Below, in pieces: positions 14,261 to 23,178 of a stretch of DNA of 64,000 nt (position 1 is the first letter of the stretch; every line of letters starts with the position of its first letter). Position numbers and translations under genes: made by a program. The stretch is from positions 682,001 to 746,000 of the forward strand of contig NZ_JAFMYV010000001.1 of NCBI RefSeq assembly GCF_017353185.1, in the 5' to 3' direction. Origin of the DNA: Fibrella rubiginis (lineage in GTDB: Bacteria > Bacteroidota > Bacteroidia > Cytophagales > Spirosomataceae). The notes beneath the pieces are model-generated. The model made no database searches. It had not been told where the DNA came from and saw nothing but the letters and a program-made list of their open reading frames with translations.

Positions 14261-16945
14261 ATGATGAAACAACTACTTAGTTTATTAACCTTACTACTTT
14301 ATATTACTGACGGGAATTGCTTAACGCAGTCATTTACAAATTCTAACTTACCCCTGCTGGTTGTTCAGGTCAATGGTGCGGCTATCAACGACACACCCAA
14401 AACGCCGGGACGACTGTGGGTAGTGAACAGCCCCAACGGTGGGCGCAATGCCCTTGCCGACACGGTAACCGCCGAACTGAAGACCCGCCTGGGCATCGAC
14501 GTGCGGGGCAACACCTCACAGAATAACCCTAAAAAGTCGTACGGTATAGAGCTTTGGAAAGCCAACGGCACCTCCCTCAGCAGTGTGTTGCTGGGCATGC
14601 CCGCCGAAAGCGATTGGGTGCTGTATGCCTCGTATCAGGACAAATCGCTGATGCGTGACCCGCTTACCTACTGGATGGCCCGCCAAATGGGTCGGTACTC
14701 GTCGCGGGCGCGGTTTGTGGAATTGTTTATTGATAATCAGTACCTGGGCGTATATGTGCTGGAAGAAAAGATCAAGCGCGGAGCCAGCCGGGTGCCCATC
14801 ACCAGCATCGCTACAACCGATGTGAGCGGTGATAAACTCACGGGTGGTTACCTGATGAAAATTGATGCACCCGATGGCGGTCAGCGCTTTGGTTCTGCCT
14901 ACACCAACACCTGCCGTCAGGCCGGAACCGTGACGGAGTTTGAAGTAGAGTACCCCAAGAGCACCAACCTGCAACCGGCCCAGTTTGCTTATATCCAGCA
15001 GTATATCCGTGATTTTGAAAACGCGCTGCAATCTCCGCAGTTCAAAGACCCCACCAGCGGCTATGCCCGCTACGCCGACGTCGATTCGTTTGTCGATTAC
15101 TTTCTGCTCACCGAACTGACCAAAAACGCCGATGCCTACGCCGTCAGCGTTTACTTCTCGAAAGACCGCGACAGCAAAGGCGGGAAGCTCACCATGGGGC
15201 CGTTCTGGGACTACAACTACGCCTGGGGCAACGGGTTCTACTGCGGGCAGCCGGGGGCCACGGGCTGGGCCTGGAGCGAAAGCATTGTCTGCAACGTGCC
15301 GGGCAGCGTATCGTTCTGGTGGGAACGCCTGCTCCGTGACCCGGCGTTTACGGCTAAACTGAGTCGCCGCTACAAAGCCCTGCGGCAAACCGCGTTCAGC
15401 AACAATGCCCTGATGGCTTACGTCGACTCGTCGGCGGCGGTGGTGAACGAAGCGCAGGTGCGCAACTTCCAGCGGTGGCCGGTACTAACGCAGGATGGCC
15501 TGCCCTTTACGCCCCACGGGGGCACGTATGCGGGTGAGGTAGCGTACCTGAAAAGCTGGATGCAGACCCGTTTAAACTACATAGACGGCCATATTGACCA
15601 AATCGGTCTGGTTGGCAATGCCGGGTTGACAACCACTGTTTGCCAGCCCGAAACGCAGTATACCCTGCTGGCCCAGGCTGGTGAGCGAACTACGCAACAA
15701 TGGCTCTATAACAACAACAACGTCCCGAACGCCCAGCAGCCGACCCTGACGGTGGGGCAGTCGGGTACGTATACAGCGCAGTTGATTTATTCAGGGAATT
15801 TGGGCTGTTCGCTGCTGATGGAGCCAACAACCATAACGTTCAGCAATGCCACAGCGCCAGCCGTAACCCTGGCCTATGGCCTTACGGCCAACATGCAGAA
15901 CGTGCCCTCGCTAAACATGCAGGCATCGGGTAGCGCAGCCAGCTATGCCTGGACCGGGCCGGGGCAGTTTACGGCGGTGGGCACTGCCATCAGCCGGGCC
16001 GCATCGCCCCTCACCGACGGCTATTATCGGGTGGTTAGCCGCAGCGCCGAAGGATGTGCCCGCACCGATTCGCTCCTGGTCGATTACCGGTCTGAAATGG
16101 CCGATCTGAGTCTGGAAGGGCAGGTAAACATCCGAACGCCCGAAGTAGGCCAACCAGTGCTGGTGAGCGTGACGGTACACAATGACGGCCCTGCCGACGC
16201 GCTGAACGTGGTGGTGCAGAACCGACTTCCTTCACGCGTGTCCATGCTGACCGGTGCCACGCAGGTGGGGCCGGGGCTGGTGCAGTTGCCGCCCCTAACG
16301 GTGCCCGCAGGTATGAGCGAAACGGTCAGCTATTGGGTTCGCCCCGACACGGCGGCTACGGTGCTGAATGCCCTGGAAGTTGTGTCTGCCTCGCGGATTG
16401 ACCCCGACTCGCGCCTCGGTTCGGGTAGTGGCGACGGCGAAGATGATGTTGCGTTTGTTGATTTTCGCACAATCGACGCCGAGGGGCCCCTTCGTCGGTC
16501 GCCCAATCCGAATGGGTATCCGCTACCGGCCCTACTGTCAAACCAGCCCCCTGCGAACCCGGCCAAAGCAGACCTCAGCCTTCAATTAATTACCAGCAAA
16601 CTGGTGCTGGCCGTCGGCGACACCGTGACGGTTCAGGCGGTGGTCACCAACGCCGGAGGGCTAACGGCCACGGGTGTTTCGGTGCGGGTTGACTTGCCCG
16701 GCGGCTTTGCTTACGTACCGGGTTCGGGCGGCACCAATGCTGGGCAGGCTGTAACGCAGGCCCTGCCAGCGGTGGCAGCTAATCGCTCGGAACGGCTGAC
16801 ATTCAAAGCTATCCGAACTAACGTAGCCGGTCGACAACTGATTCGTGCAGAGGTGATTAGCGCGAATCAGGCTGACCCCGACAGCCAGCCCAACAGCGGG
16901 TTTATTGATGGACAGGATGACACCGCACAGGTACTGCTTCGGTAA
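14261..16945 (+). CDS. secreted CotH-like protein with DUF11/CARDB repeats
   Basis: The 894-residue protein has a signal peptide (MMKQLLSLLTLLLYITDGNC) and then a CotH kinase-like domain up to about residue 450. This contains LGIDVRGNTSQNNPKKSY, ESDWVLYASYQDKSLMRDPL and FVELFIDNQYLGVYVLEEKI, followed by the GPFWDYNYAWGNGFY region. After a linker with Ig/PKD-like sequence come two DUF11-like repeats (ADLSLEGQVNIRTPEVGQPV and ADLSLQLITSKLVLAVGDTV). CotH proteins include secreted protein kinases, but extracellular bacterial homologues are mostly uncharacterised. No clear T9SS C-terminal signal is present, since it ends in DDTAQVLLR. It lies 102 bp downstream of the methyltransferase gene. Confidence 0.82.
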   Translation: MMKQLLSLLTLLLYITDGNCLTQSFTNSNLPLLVVQVNGAAINDTPKTPGRLWVVNSPNGGRNALADTVTAELKTRLGIDVRGNTSQNNPKKSYGIELWKANGTSLSSVLLGMPAESDWVLYASYQDKSLMRDPLTYWMARQMGRYSSRARFVELFIDNQYLGVYVLEEKIKRGASRVPITSIATTDVSGDKLTGGYLMKIDAPDGGQRFGSAYTNTCRQAGTVTEFEVEYPKSTNLQPAQFAYIQQYIRDFENALQSPQFKDPTSGYARYADVDSFVDYFLLTELTKNADAYAVSVYFSKDRDSKGGKLTMGPFWDYNYAWGNGFYCGQPGATGWAWSESIVCNVPGSVSFWWERLLRDPAFTAKLSRRYKALRQTAFSNNALMAYVDSSAAVVNEAQVRNFQRWPVLTQDGLPFTPHGGTYAGEVAYLKSWMQTRLNYIDGHIDQIGLVGNAGLTTTVCQPETQYTLLAQAGERTTQQWLYNNNNVPNAQQPTLTVGQSGTYTAQLIYSGNLGCSLLMEPTTITFSNATAPAVTLAYGLTANMQNVPSLNMQASGSAASYAWTGPGQFTAVGTAISRAASPLTDGYYRVVSRSAEGCARTDSLLVDYRSEMADLSLEGQVNIRTPEVGQPVLVSVTVHNDGPADALNVVVQNRLPSRVSMLTGATQVGPGLVQLPPLTVPAGMSETVSYWVRPDTAATVLNALEVVSASRIDPDSRLGSGSGDGEDDVAFVDFRTIDAEGPLRRSPNPNGYPLPALLSNQPPANPAKADLSLQLITSKLVLAVGDTVTVQAVVTNAGGLTATGVSVRVDLPGGFAYVPGSGGTNAGQAVTQALPAVAANRSERLTFKAIRTNVAGRQLIRAEVISANQADPDSQPNSGFIDGQDDTAQVLLR

Positions 16946-17737
16946 TCACATAAACGAGCTCATCGACGACTCGTTGGCGAGTTCCTGCGCGTGCTCTTTG
17001 CCCAGGTATTTGTCGATGATGTTGTGCGCGAGGTAGAGCAGTGGAGTGAGCAAAATGGCCGTAGTGGCTTTGTAGAGGTAGTTGATGATCCCCACCGCAA
17101 CCACCTGCCCAATAGACCAGTTGCCAAAAACATAAAACGCGATACCCAGCACCACAAACGAGTCGATAAGTTGCGAGACGAGCGTGGACCCGGTAGCGCG
17201 AAGCCATATTTTCTGGCTGCCGGTGATACCCCGCAGGTACTGAAACACCGACGCGTCGAGGATCTGCCCGATCAAGAACGCCGTCAGCGACCCGATGATA
17301 ATGCCCAGCCCCTGCCGGAAAATCATCTGGAAAGCATTGTTGATGTTGATGGCATTGCCCGCGCTGTCTTTGCTGTTCACGTCGAGCCAGAACTGGGCGG
17401 GGGGCAGCGTGGTCACGGCGTAGATGATAAGGAAACTGTAGGCCACAAAACCCGCCGTCAGAAACGAGATGCGCCGTACGCCCGCCTTGCCGAAGTACTC
17501 GTTGATGATGTCAGACGTGATAAACACGAACGGCCAGATCACCGCCCCGGCAGTAAGATTGAAATCCAACACGAAATCGCCGAACAGATGAATCTGCGCC
17601 GGTTTCAACCCCAGCGTAGCTTCGCCCGAAAAGATTTTGACACCAATGATTTCGGCAATGATGGCATTGACCAGAAACACCGCGCTCAGGAAAATGTAGA
17701 GGTTGGTACGTTTATTCGTGAATGAGTAGGAGGGCAT
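16946..17737 (-). CDS. queuosine precursor transporter (YhhQ/VUT family)
   Basis: Starting at the ATG at 17737 (MPSYSFTNKRTNLYIFLSAV) the protein has 263 residues and six to seven hydrophobic segments. It contains IAEIIGVKIFSG, FITSDIINEYFGKAGVRR and SQLIDSFVVLGIAF, which are characteristic of the DUF165/VUT family that imports queuosine precursors such as preQ0 or preQ1. An upstream in-frame ATG at 17806 would extend the protein into a repeat sequence and is rejected. The gene stops one base after the convergent CotH gene. It is separated from the permease gene upstream by a 48-bp-arm inverted repeat that probably acts as terminator. Confidence 0.9.
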   Translation of the reverse strand: MPSYSFTNKRTNLYIFLSAVFLVNAIIAEIIGVKIFSGEATLGLKPAQIHLFGDFVLDFNLTAGAVIWPFVFITSDIINEYFGKAGVRRISFLTAGFVAYSFLIIYAVTTLPPAQFWLDVNSKDSAGNAININNAFQMIFRQGLGIIIGSLTAFLIGQILDASVFQYLRGITGSQKIWLRATGSTLVSQLIDSFVVLGIAFYVFGNWSIGQVVAVGIINYLYKATTAILLTPLLYLAHNIIDKYLGKEHAQELANESSMSSFM

Positions 17738-17772
17738 GACAGGAAAATTGGTTGAGGCGGCAATAAAAAAGG

Positions 17773-17892
17773 TTTTTGGACAGGATTGGCAGGATTTCAA
17801 GATCAACAGGATTTTTGTTTACTCTCATAAATACCCTGAAGCAAAAACAAAAATCCTGTTGATCTTGAAATCCTGCCAATCCTGTCCAAAAA
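17773..17892. repeat. perfect 48-bp inverted repeat between two minus-strand genes
   Basis: Arms 17773-17820 and 17845-17892 are perfect reverse complements with a 24-base loop. The arms include GGACAGGATTGGCAGGATTT followed by CAAGATCAACAGG, a sequence type seen as dispersed repeats in Bacteroidota. It lies 4 bp after the stop of the ABC permease gene and upstream of the queuosine transporter, so as RNA it would form a strong hairpin ending the permease transcript. Confidence 0.9.
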
Positions 17893-17896
17893 CACT

Positions 17897-20413
17897 TTAC
17901 TCCGCCCGCAATACTTCCAGTGGGGGGCGGGTGAGTACTTCGCGGCTGTTGAGCAGGCCAATCAGCATGGTCAGGGTTGTGACGATGGCGACCACGACCA
18001 GCAACGGCCATACGCTGGGGTTGTAGGGTGACTCGAACACGTATCTGGCGAGTGCCCACGTACCCGCCACCGACAGCACAATGCCCGACAGCGACGCCAG
18101 CCCGCCCAGCAGGCCGTATTCGATGAGTGTGATAAACAGAATCTGCCGCCGGTTGGCCCCCAGCGTGCGCAGCAGTACGCTTTCCTGCATCCGCTGGTAT
18201 TTGCTGATCACGACCGAACTGCCCAGTACCACCAGACCGGTCAAGATACTGAAGAGGGCCATAAACCGAATCACAAACGAAATTTTGCTCAGAATATCGT
18301 CGAGCGTTTTCAGGATCAGCCCCAGATCAATGGCCGATACGTTCGGGAATTTATTTACCAGCGCCCGCTGGAATCTGGCCGACGTCTGGGTGTCGGGCAC
18401 GCGGGTCATGAGCACGCTAAACTGTGGTGCCTGCTCCAGTACGCCGTTGGGAAACACAACCAGAAAATTGGTCTGTACCCGGTTCCAGTCGACAAGGCGC
18501 GTGCCGCCCACGGTAGTTTCGATGGGGGCACCCTGCACGTTAAAGGTCAGCTTGTCGCCGAGTTTCAGGTGCATTCGTTTCATGAACGCATCCTCAAACG
18601 TCACCGCCGGAACTGCCCCATCGTTCATTGCCTGCACTTTGCCGGAGCTGATCTTTTCGGACGTGATGAGCGTATCGCGGTAGGTGACGCGGTATTCGCG
18701 GTTGAGTGCCCATTCGGGGATGTGCAGCGACGTGTCTTTGCGAATTTGGTCCAGCCCGCGCCCGTTGATGCTCTCCAGGCGCATGGTCACGATGGGCACC
18801 TGCATCATCACGGGCAAACCCGATTGCTGCACCAGCGTCCGCACCCCCGCCGTTTGTTCGCGCTGAATGTCGAACAGCACCATGTTGGGTTGTTTGCCGC
18901 TGGCCGAAAACTGCACCCTGCCCAGCAACAGCGTTTGGGTGAGGTAGAGCGTGGTGATCAGAAAGGCGCCTAGGCCGATGGAGATCAGCAGGATAAGTGT
19001 CTGATTTTGTGGCCGGTATAGGTTGGCCAGGCTCTGCCGCCACACAAAGCTCCAGTTGCGGGGAAAGAACCGCCGCACCGCCGCCATCAGCAACCGGCCC
19101 ATGCCCGCCAGCACCCCGAAGCTTACGGCAATACCCCCCGCAAAGCCAAGGGCCAGTTTCCAGTCGCGGGTTTGCCAGTAGGCGAAGCCCGTTACGAACA
19201 GCACAATCAGCACCACTACAACGGCCTGCAACGGGTCACGCCCCGAAATGTCGGCATCGTATGACGAGCGCAGGGTGCGCAGGGGCGACACGTTGCGGAT
19301 GAGCAGCAGGGGCAGGGCGGCAAAGAGCAGGGAGATAAACAGCCCCGTTACCACGCCCTGCAAAATGGACGACCACGACAGTACCGTGTTCACTTCCACG
19401 GGCAGAAACGAGCCAAATACCAACGGTAAGGCCCACTGCAACACCGACCCCAGCACCGCGCCAAGTACCGCCCCAAACAGGCCCATCAGCGCCGTTTGCA
19501 GCAGAAAGATCAGGAACGACTGCCAGCCGCTGGCTCCCAGTGTGCGCAGGATCGCTACCGAGGTAATCTTCTCACGGACATAGAGTTGCACCGCCGAGGC
19601 TACGCCCACGCAGCCCAGCAGCAAGGCAATAAACGCCACCAGATTCAGGAATTTGGTGAGGTCGGCGAAGGCGCGGCCCGTTTGCTGCTTGCGGTTGGCT
19701 ACGGTGTCGGTGGTGAGACTGGCCTTGTCGAGGGTGGGTTCGATATGCTTCACCAGCGCCGTGACGTTGGTGGTTTTAGCAAATTTGTAGTAATACTTGT
19801 AGTTGACGCGGCTGCCTTTTTGAACTAATCCCGTCTTCAGCAAATAAGAAGCCGGCACAAAAACGGTGGGGGCCACGGCGGCAGTAGCAGCGGTGCCACC
19901 GGGGGTTTTCAACACGCGCCCTGCCACCAGAAAGGTAGCATTGCCCACCCGCACCGAATCGCCGACGTTGGCACCAAACTGCACCAGCAGGGCATCGTCT
20001 ATCAGGGCTACGGGTTTGTGCTGCCGAAACTGCAAAATGGCCGACGCCGGTTGCACATCCCAGGTACCGTAGAACGGAAAGCCGCCGTCGAGGGCTTTCA
20101 CCTGCGCCAGCCGCACGCCACCGGTGCGCGGGAACAGCACCATCGACGCAAAGGCGGTTTCGGTACTGCGCTCATCGCCAAGGCTTTGCAGGATATTTTT
20201 AATCTTTTGCGAGGGCGGCTGTGCTGCCGAAATGGTCAGGTCGGCACCGAGCAGTTCCTGCGCCTGCTCGTCGATGCTGCGGGCCAGGTTATCGCCAAAG
20301 GAGTTGATAGCGACCAGGGCCGCAATGCCCAGCACAATGGCCGAAATGAACAGCAGCAACCTTGACCGGCTCCGGCGGCTGTCGCGCCAGGCCATGTTGA
20401 GAATGAATGACAT
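17897..20413 (-). CDS. YbbP-like ABC transporter permease (FtsX superfamily)
   Basis: The 838-residue inner-membrane protein begins MSFILNMAWRDSRRSRSRLL, the cytoplasmic N-terminus typical of YbbP/FtsX-type permeases. It has a first periplasmic domain (ADLTISAAQPPSQ onward), a helix block with LLGCVGVASAVQLYVREKI and ATLRTLGAS-type sequence (AILRTLGASGWQSFL), and a second periplasmic domain. The C-terminal helix block contains VLLRTLGANRRQILF, the second copy of the RTLGA coupling motif. It is likely to work with an ABC ATPase on periplasmic lipids or lipoproteins. The ATPase is not adjacent; the YbbA-like ATPase at 34578-35255 is a candidate partner. Confidence 0.87.
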   Translation of the reverse strand: MSFILNMAWRDSRRSRSRLLLFISAIVLGIAALVAINSFGDNLARSIDEQAQELLGADLTISAAQPPSQKIKNILQSLGDERSTETAFASMVLFPRTGGVRLAQVKALDGGFPFYGTWDVQPASAILQFRQHKPVALIDDALLVQFGANVGDSVRVGNATFLVAGRVLKTPGGTAATAAVAPTVFVPASYLLKTGLVQKGSRVNYKYYYKFAKTTNVTALVKHIEPTLDKASLTTDTVANRKQQTGRAFADLTKFLNLVAFIALLLGCVGVASAVQLYVREKITSVAILRTLGASGWQSFLIFLLQTALMGLFGAVLGAVLGSVLQWALPLVFGSFLPVEVNTVLSWSSILQGVVTGLFISLLFAALPLLLIRNVSPLRTLRSSYDADISGRDPLQAVVVVLIVLFVTGFAYWQTRDWKLALGFAGGIAVSFGVLAGMGRLLMAAVRRFFPRNWSFVWRQSLANLYRPQNQTLILLISIGLGAFLITTLYLTQTLLLGRVQFSASGKQPNMVLFDIQREQTAGVRTLVQQSGLPVMMQVPIVTMRLESINGRGLDQIRKDTSLHIPEWALNREYRVTYRDTLITSEKISSGKVQAMNDGAVPAVTFEDAFMKRMHLKLGDKLTFNVQGAPIETTVGGTRLVDWNRVQTNFLVVFPNGVLEQAPQFSVLMTRVPDTQTSARFQRALVNKFPNVSAIDLGLILKTLDDILSKISFVIRFMALFSILTGLVVLGSSVVISKYQRMQESVLLRTLGANRRQILFITLIEYGLLGGLASLSGIVLSVAGTWALARYVFESPYNPSVWPLLVVVAIVTTLTMLIGLLNSREVLTRPPLEVLRAE

Positions 20414-20604
20414 AGATTTTTTGCCGACCGACGTGCGCCGTCAAACCAGGTATGCTGACAACGACCGGAGCCAACAATGAGTTTACCTGGGTTCAATTGT
20501 CGGGGCAGTAGGAGTTCGGGCCATTGTCTTGTATGTATATAGGGTATTCCCTAATTTTTGTCAGTGTCGGGTTTTCACTATTTCCCGACCAGTGTCATTC
20601 GTCC

Positions 20605-20612
20605 TATTTTTG
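20605..20612 (+). promoter_or_regulatory. -7 box (TATTTTTG) for the response regulator gene
   Basis: TATTTTTG is an exact TAnnTTTG match, 53 bp upstream of the ATG at 20665. The divergent gap 20414-20664 also holds two small dyads, TAGGGTATTCCCTA (20540-20553) and GTCGGG...CCCGAC (20566-20589), which could be regulator sites for either gene. Confidence 0.5.
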
Positions 20613-20664
20613 CTAGACAAAATACTATCTGTGCCAGTACTGCTGCACAGCACTCAACGCCTTT

Positions 20665-21312
20665 ATGATACGAGTATTGATCGCGGACGACCACAATGTG
20701 TTTGTGGAGGGTATTGAGTCGCTGATATCAGGGACGTCCGGGATCGAGGTGACACAACGCTGTTATACCGTAGCGTCGGTGGTCGATGCGCTTCGCAAAT
20801 CGCCCGTCGACGTGGTGCTGCTGGATATCTCGTTTCCGCAGATCGACGATGGCCTGGGGCTTTGCGAACAGATCGCCCGCACGTACCCGCAAACGAAAGT
20901 GATTGCCCTGACCATGCACGACGAGGCAAGCCTGATTAAGCGGATGGTGAAAAAAGGAGCCAAGGGCTACCTGTTAAAAAACACCACCCGGAACGAACTG
21001 CTCCAGGCGATTCAGACGGTACATGGCGAGAAGCAGTATTTCAACGAAACCATCACCCACATTTTGCTGAATGATGGCCCCAAAGCCCGCAAGTCGCCGA
21101 CGGGGATGGGCATGAAACCGCACCTTACCCCCCGCGAGTCGGAGGTATTGTCGCTGATTGCCCAGGGCCTCACCACGCAACAAATGGCTACCCATCTGTT
21201 TGTCAGCGCCAAAGCCATTGAGTTTCACCGGAGTAGCCTGCTCATGAAGTTTGGTGTGTCGAATACGGCTTTGCTGGTGAAGTCGGCCATGGATATGCAC
21301 TGCATTGATTAG
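20665..21312 (+). CDS. NarL/LuxR-family response regulator
   Basis: The 215-residue protein has a complete receiver domain with the acidic pair D8-D9 (IADDH), phosphoacceptor D54 (VVLLDISFP), the conserved Thr in IALTMHD and Lys in GYLLKN. The C-terminal LuxR helix-turn-helix contains LTPRESEVLSLIAQGLTT and AKAIEFHRSSLLMKFGV. It is followed after 5 bp by a histidine kinase gene of the NarX type, so the two form a two-component pair. They lie directly upstream of a SusC gene on the same strand, making control of the polysaccharide locus plausible but unproven. Confidence 0.92.
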   Translation: MIRVLIADDHNVFVEGIESLISGTSGIEVTQRCYTVASVVDALRKSPVDVVLLDISFPQIDDGLGLCEQIARTYPQTKVIALTMHDEASLIKRMVKKGAKGYLLKNTTRNELLQAIQTVHGEKQYFNETITHILLNDGPKARKSPTGMGMKPHLTPRESEVLSLIAQGLTTQQMATHLFVSAKAIEFHRSSLLMKFGVSNTALLVKSAMDMHCID

Positions 21313-21317
21313 CCATC

Positions 21318-23087
21318 ATGCCTATGCCACTGACTGCAACGATTGTGCGCCTGCTGCTTTTTTTTCTGCTGGGTCCGCTGGTGGCAGTGGTAGCGGCCGA
21401 GGTGCCACCTATCGAAAAAGTTAAACGGGAAATAAAGCAATTACAGGCTGATAAAAAGTATGTGGAAGCCGCCAAGGCTTACGAACAGTTGAGCTGGTTG
21501 TACCATCAACGGTATGGTTATAATAAATACACCATGGATGCTTATTTCAATGGCTTAAAAAACTACAGTATGGCCGGCGATTCGCTGGGTTATTATAATG
21601 TGCATATTCTTATTGGTAATTATTACAATCAGGATTATTTCATGCAGACCTATGCTGAAAAATACCTGAAGCAGGCCCTGGCTTATTTTGCCCGCACCCA
21701 TAATTACCCCAAAGTAATTGAGTGCCGGTTGGGTATAGCCAATATCGAAGAGAAGAAAGCGCCTGTTTCGAAGACGCTGATAGCCCAGCTCCGGGCAACC
21801 GAGAAAATGTGTATCCTGTATAAACAGCCTAATTTTCAGGCATACGCCCTAAATCTGCTGGCAGACACCTATTTACGGTCAAAAAATCCGGATTCGGCTC
21901 AGTATTTCATCAGCCGTAGTCTGGTGTTGTCTAAGCAGTTAAACGTGAACTGGCTGATTGCGCTAAATTATTTTTACGCCGGCATTGTCAACCAATTTAA
22001 AAATCAGCACAGGCTCGCCATCTACAATTACCAAAAGAGCTACGCGCTGGCCGAAGCTGAAAAGAATTTGTCTACCCTGCGTGAGTTGTCGCGGCATATG
22101 GCCGATAGCTATTCTTACCTCAATGATTACGAAAATGCGTATAAAATATCGCTAAAATCACTGGCCTTTACCAATCAATTTTATTACTCGCAGCAAACCA
22201 AAAGTATTCGGCTGCAGGAGCTTGATAGTCAGATAAAAACGCTGGCCGTTGAAAAGCAACTGGCTGAAGAACAGAGCAGCCACCAGCGTATAATCAACAC
22301 CGTGCTGATCGGTATTTTATTTATTAGTGCCCTGGGCGTTTTTGCGTTGTTTTTTCTGCGTCGTCAACAAAAATTAATTGCGCATCAGCAGGCTGTTATC
22401 TCGCAGCAGCAGATTCGGCAGCTCGAACTGAAGTCGTTGCAGGCCATGATTGAAGGGCAGGAGGGCGAACGCAGCCGCATTGCCCGCGACCTGCACGACG
22501 GACTGGGCATTCAGCTATCGCGGATCAAGCTGTTTGTCGAGGCGCATCAGGATCAACTGCCCCTGTCGGTGAAAGACCCGCTAAACCAGTTTCTGGATGA
22601 AGCCTGCACCGAAACCCGGCTCATTTCCAACAACCTGCGCCCCTACGCCCTCTCGACGTTTGGGCTGCTGCCCGCCCTGGAAGACCTTATTCAGAAGCTG
22701 AATCTGGTAAACGAAACCAGCCTGGTGCTCGAACATTACGGGGATATGCCGGACCTGCTCGACGAGGCATCGGTGATGCTCTACCGGGTGGTGCAGGAAC
22801 TGCTCAACAACGCCCTGAAACACGCCCACGCCCACACGGTCAACGTGCAGATTGTGGTAAATGACGAAGCCCTGCTGGTGAGCGTCGATGATGACGGGCG
22901 GGGTGGCACCTTCCCCGATGATGCGCCCGGTGCGCCGTCGAAAGGTAATGGCATCAGCAACATCAAATCCCGCATAGCCTACCTGGGTGGGCAGGTGATG
23001 TGGCAGAGCACGCGCGAAACGGGTACGTCGGTCATGATCTCGCTGCCCATGCAAAAACTAGTCAAAACAAGCCCGATGCTGGCCTGA
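21318..23087 (+). CDS. TPR-containing sensor histidine kinase (HisKA_3/NarX type)
   Basis: The 589-residue protein has a signal/anchor at residues 8-27, a periplasmic helical TPR-like region (about 35-290), a coiled stretch, a membrane helix at 327-347 and a HisKA_3 domain with the H-box RSRIARDLHDGLGIQLSR (phosphoacceptor H393). The C-terminal HATPase domain has the N-box VQELLNNALKHAHAH, VDDDGRGG and GNGISNIKSRIAYLGG. TPR kinases of this sort are frequent in Cytophagales. Their ligands are mostly unknown. It pairs with the response regulator 5 bp upstream. The SusC gene begins 91 bp after its stop. Confidence 0.92.
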   Translation: MPMPLTATIVRLLLFFLLGPLVAVVAAEVPPIEKVKREIKQLQADKKYVEAAKAYEQLSWLYHQRYGYNKYTMDAYFNGLKNYSMAGDSLGYYNVHILIGNYYNQDYFMQTYAEKYLKQALAYFARTHNYPKVIECRLGIANIEEKKAPVSKTLIAQLRATEKMCILYKQPNFQAYALNLLADTYLRSKNPDSAQYFISRSLVLSKQLNVNWLIALNYFYAGIVNQFKNQHRLAIYNYQKSYALAEAEKNLSTLRELSRHMADSYSYLNDYENAYKISLKSLAFTNQFYYSQQTKSIRLQELDSQIKTLAVEKQLAEEQSSHQRIINTVLIGILFISALGVFALFFLRRQQKLIAHQQAVISQQQIRQLELKSLQAMIEGQEGERSRIARDLHDGLGIQLSRIKLFVEAHQDQLPLSVKDPLNQFLDEACTETRLISNNLRPYALSTFGLLPALEDLIQKLNLVNETSLVLEHYGDMPDLLDEASVMLYRVVQELLNNALKHAHAHTVNVQIVVNDEALLVSVDDDGRGGTFPDDAPGAPSKGNGISNIKSRIAYLGGQVMWQSTRETGTSVMISLPMQKLVKTSPMLA

Positions 23088-23178
23088 GGCGGACCAGTCT
23101 GCCCATTGGGCGGTTGCTTCAACTGTATCCTCAACTGTTACTTTTAATCAAATAGCTTTTAAAAACAACTCAATTCAT

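Noticed and set aside
17738..17806. N-terminal extension of the queuosine transporter
   Set aside because: The added 23 residues are read from intergenic sequence and part of an inverted repeat; the family N-terminus begins at 17737.
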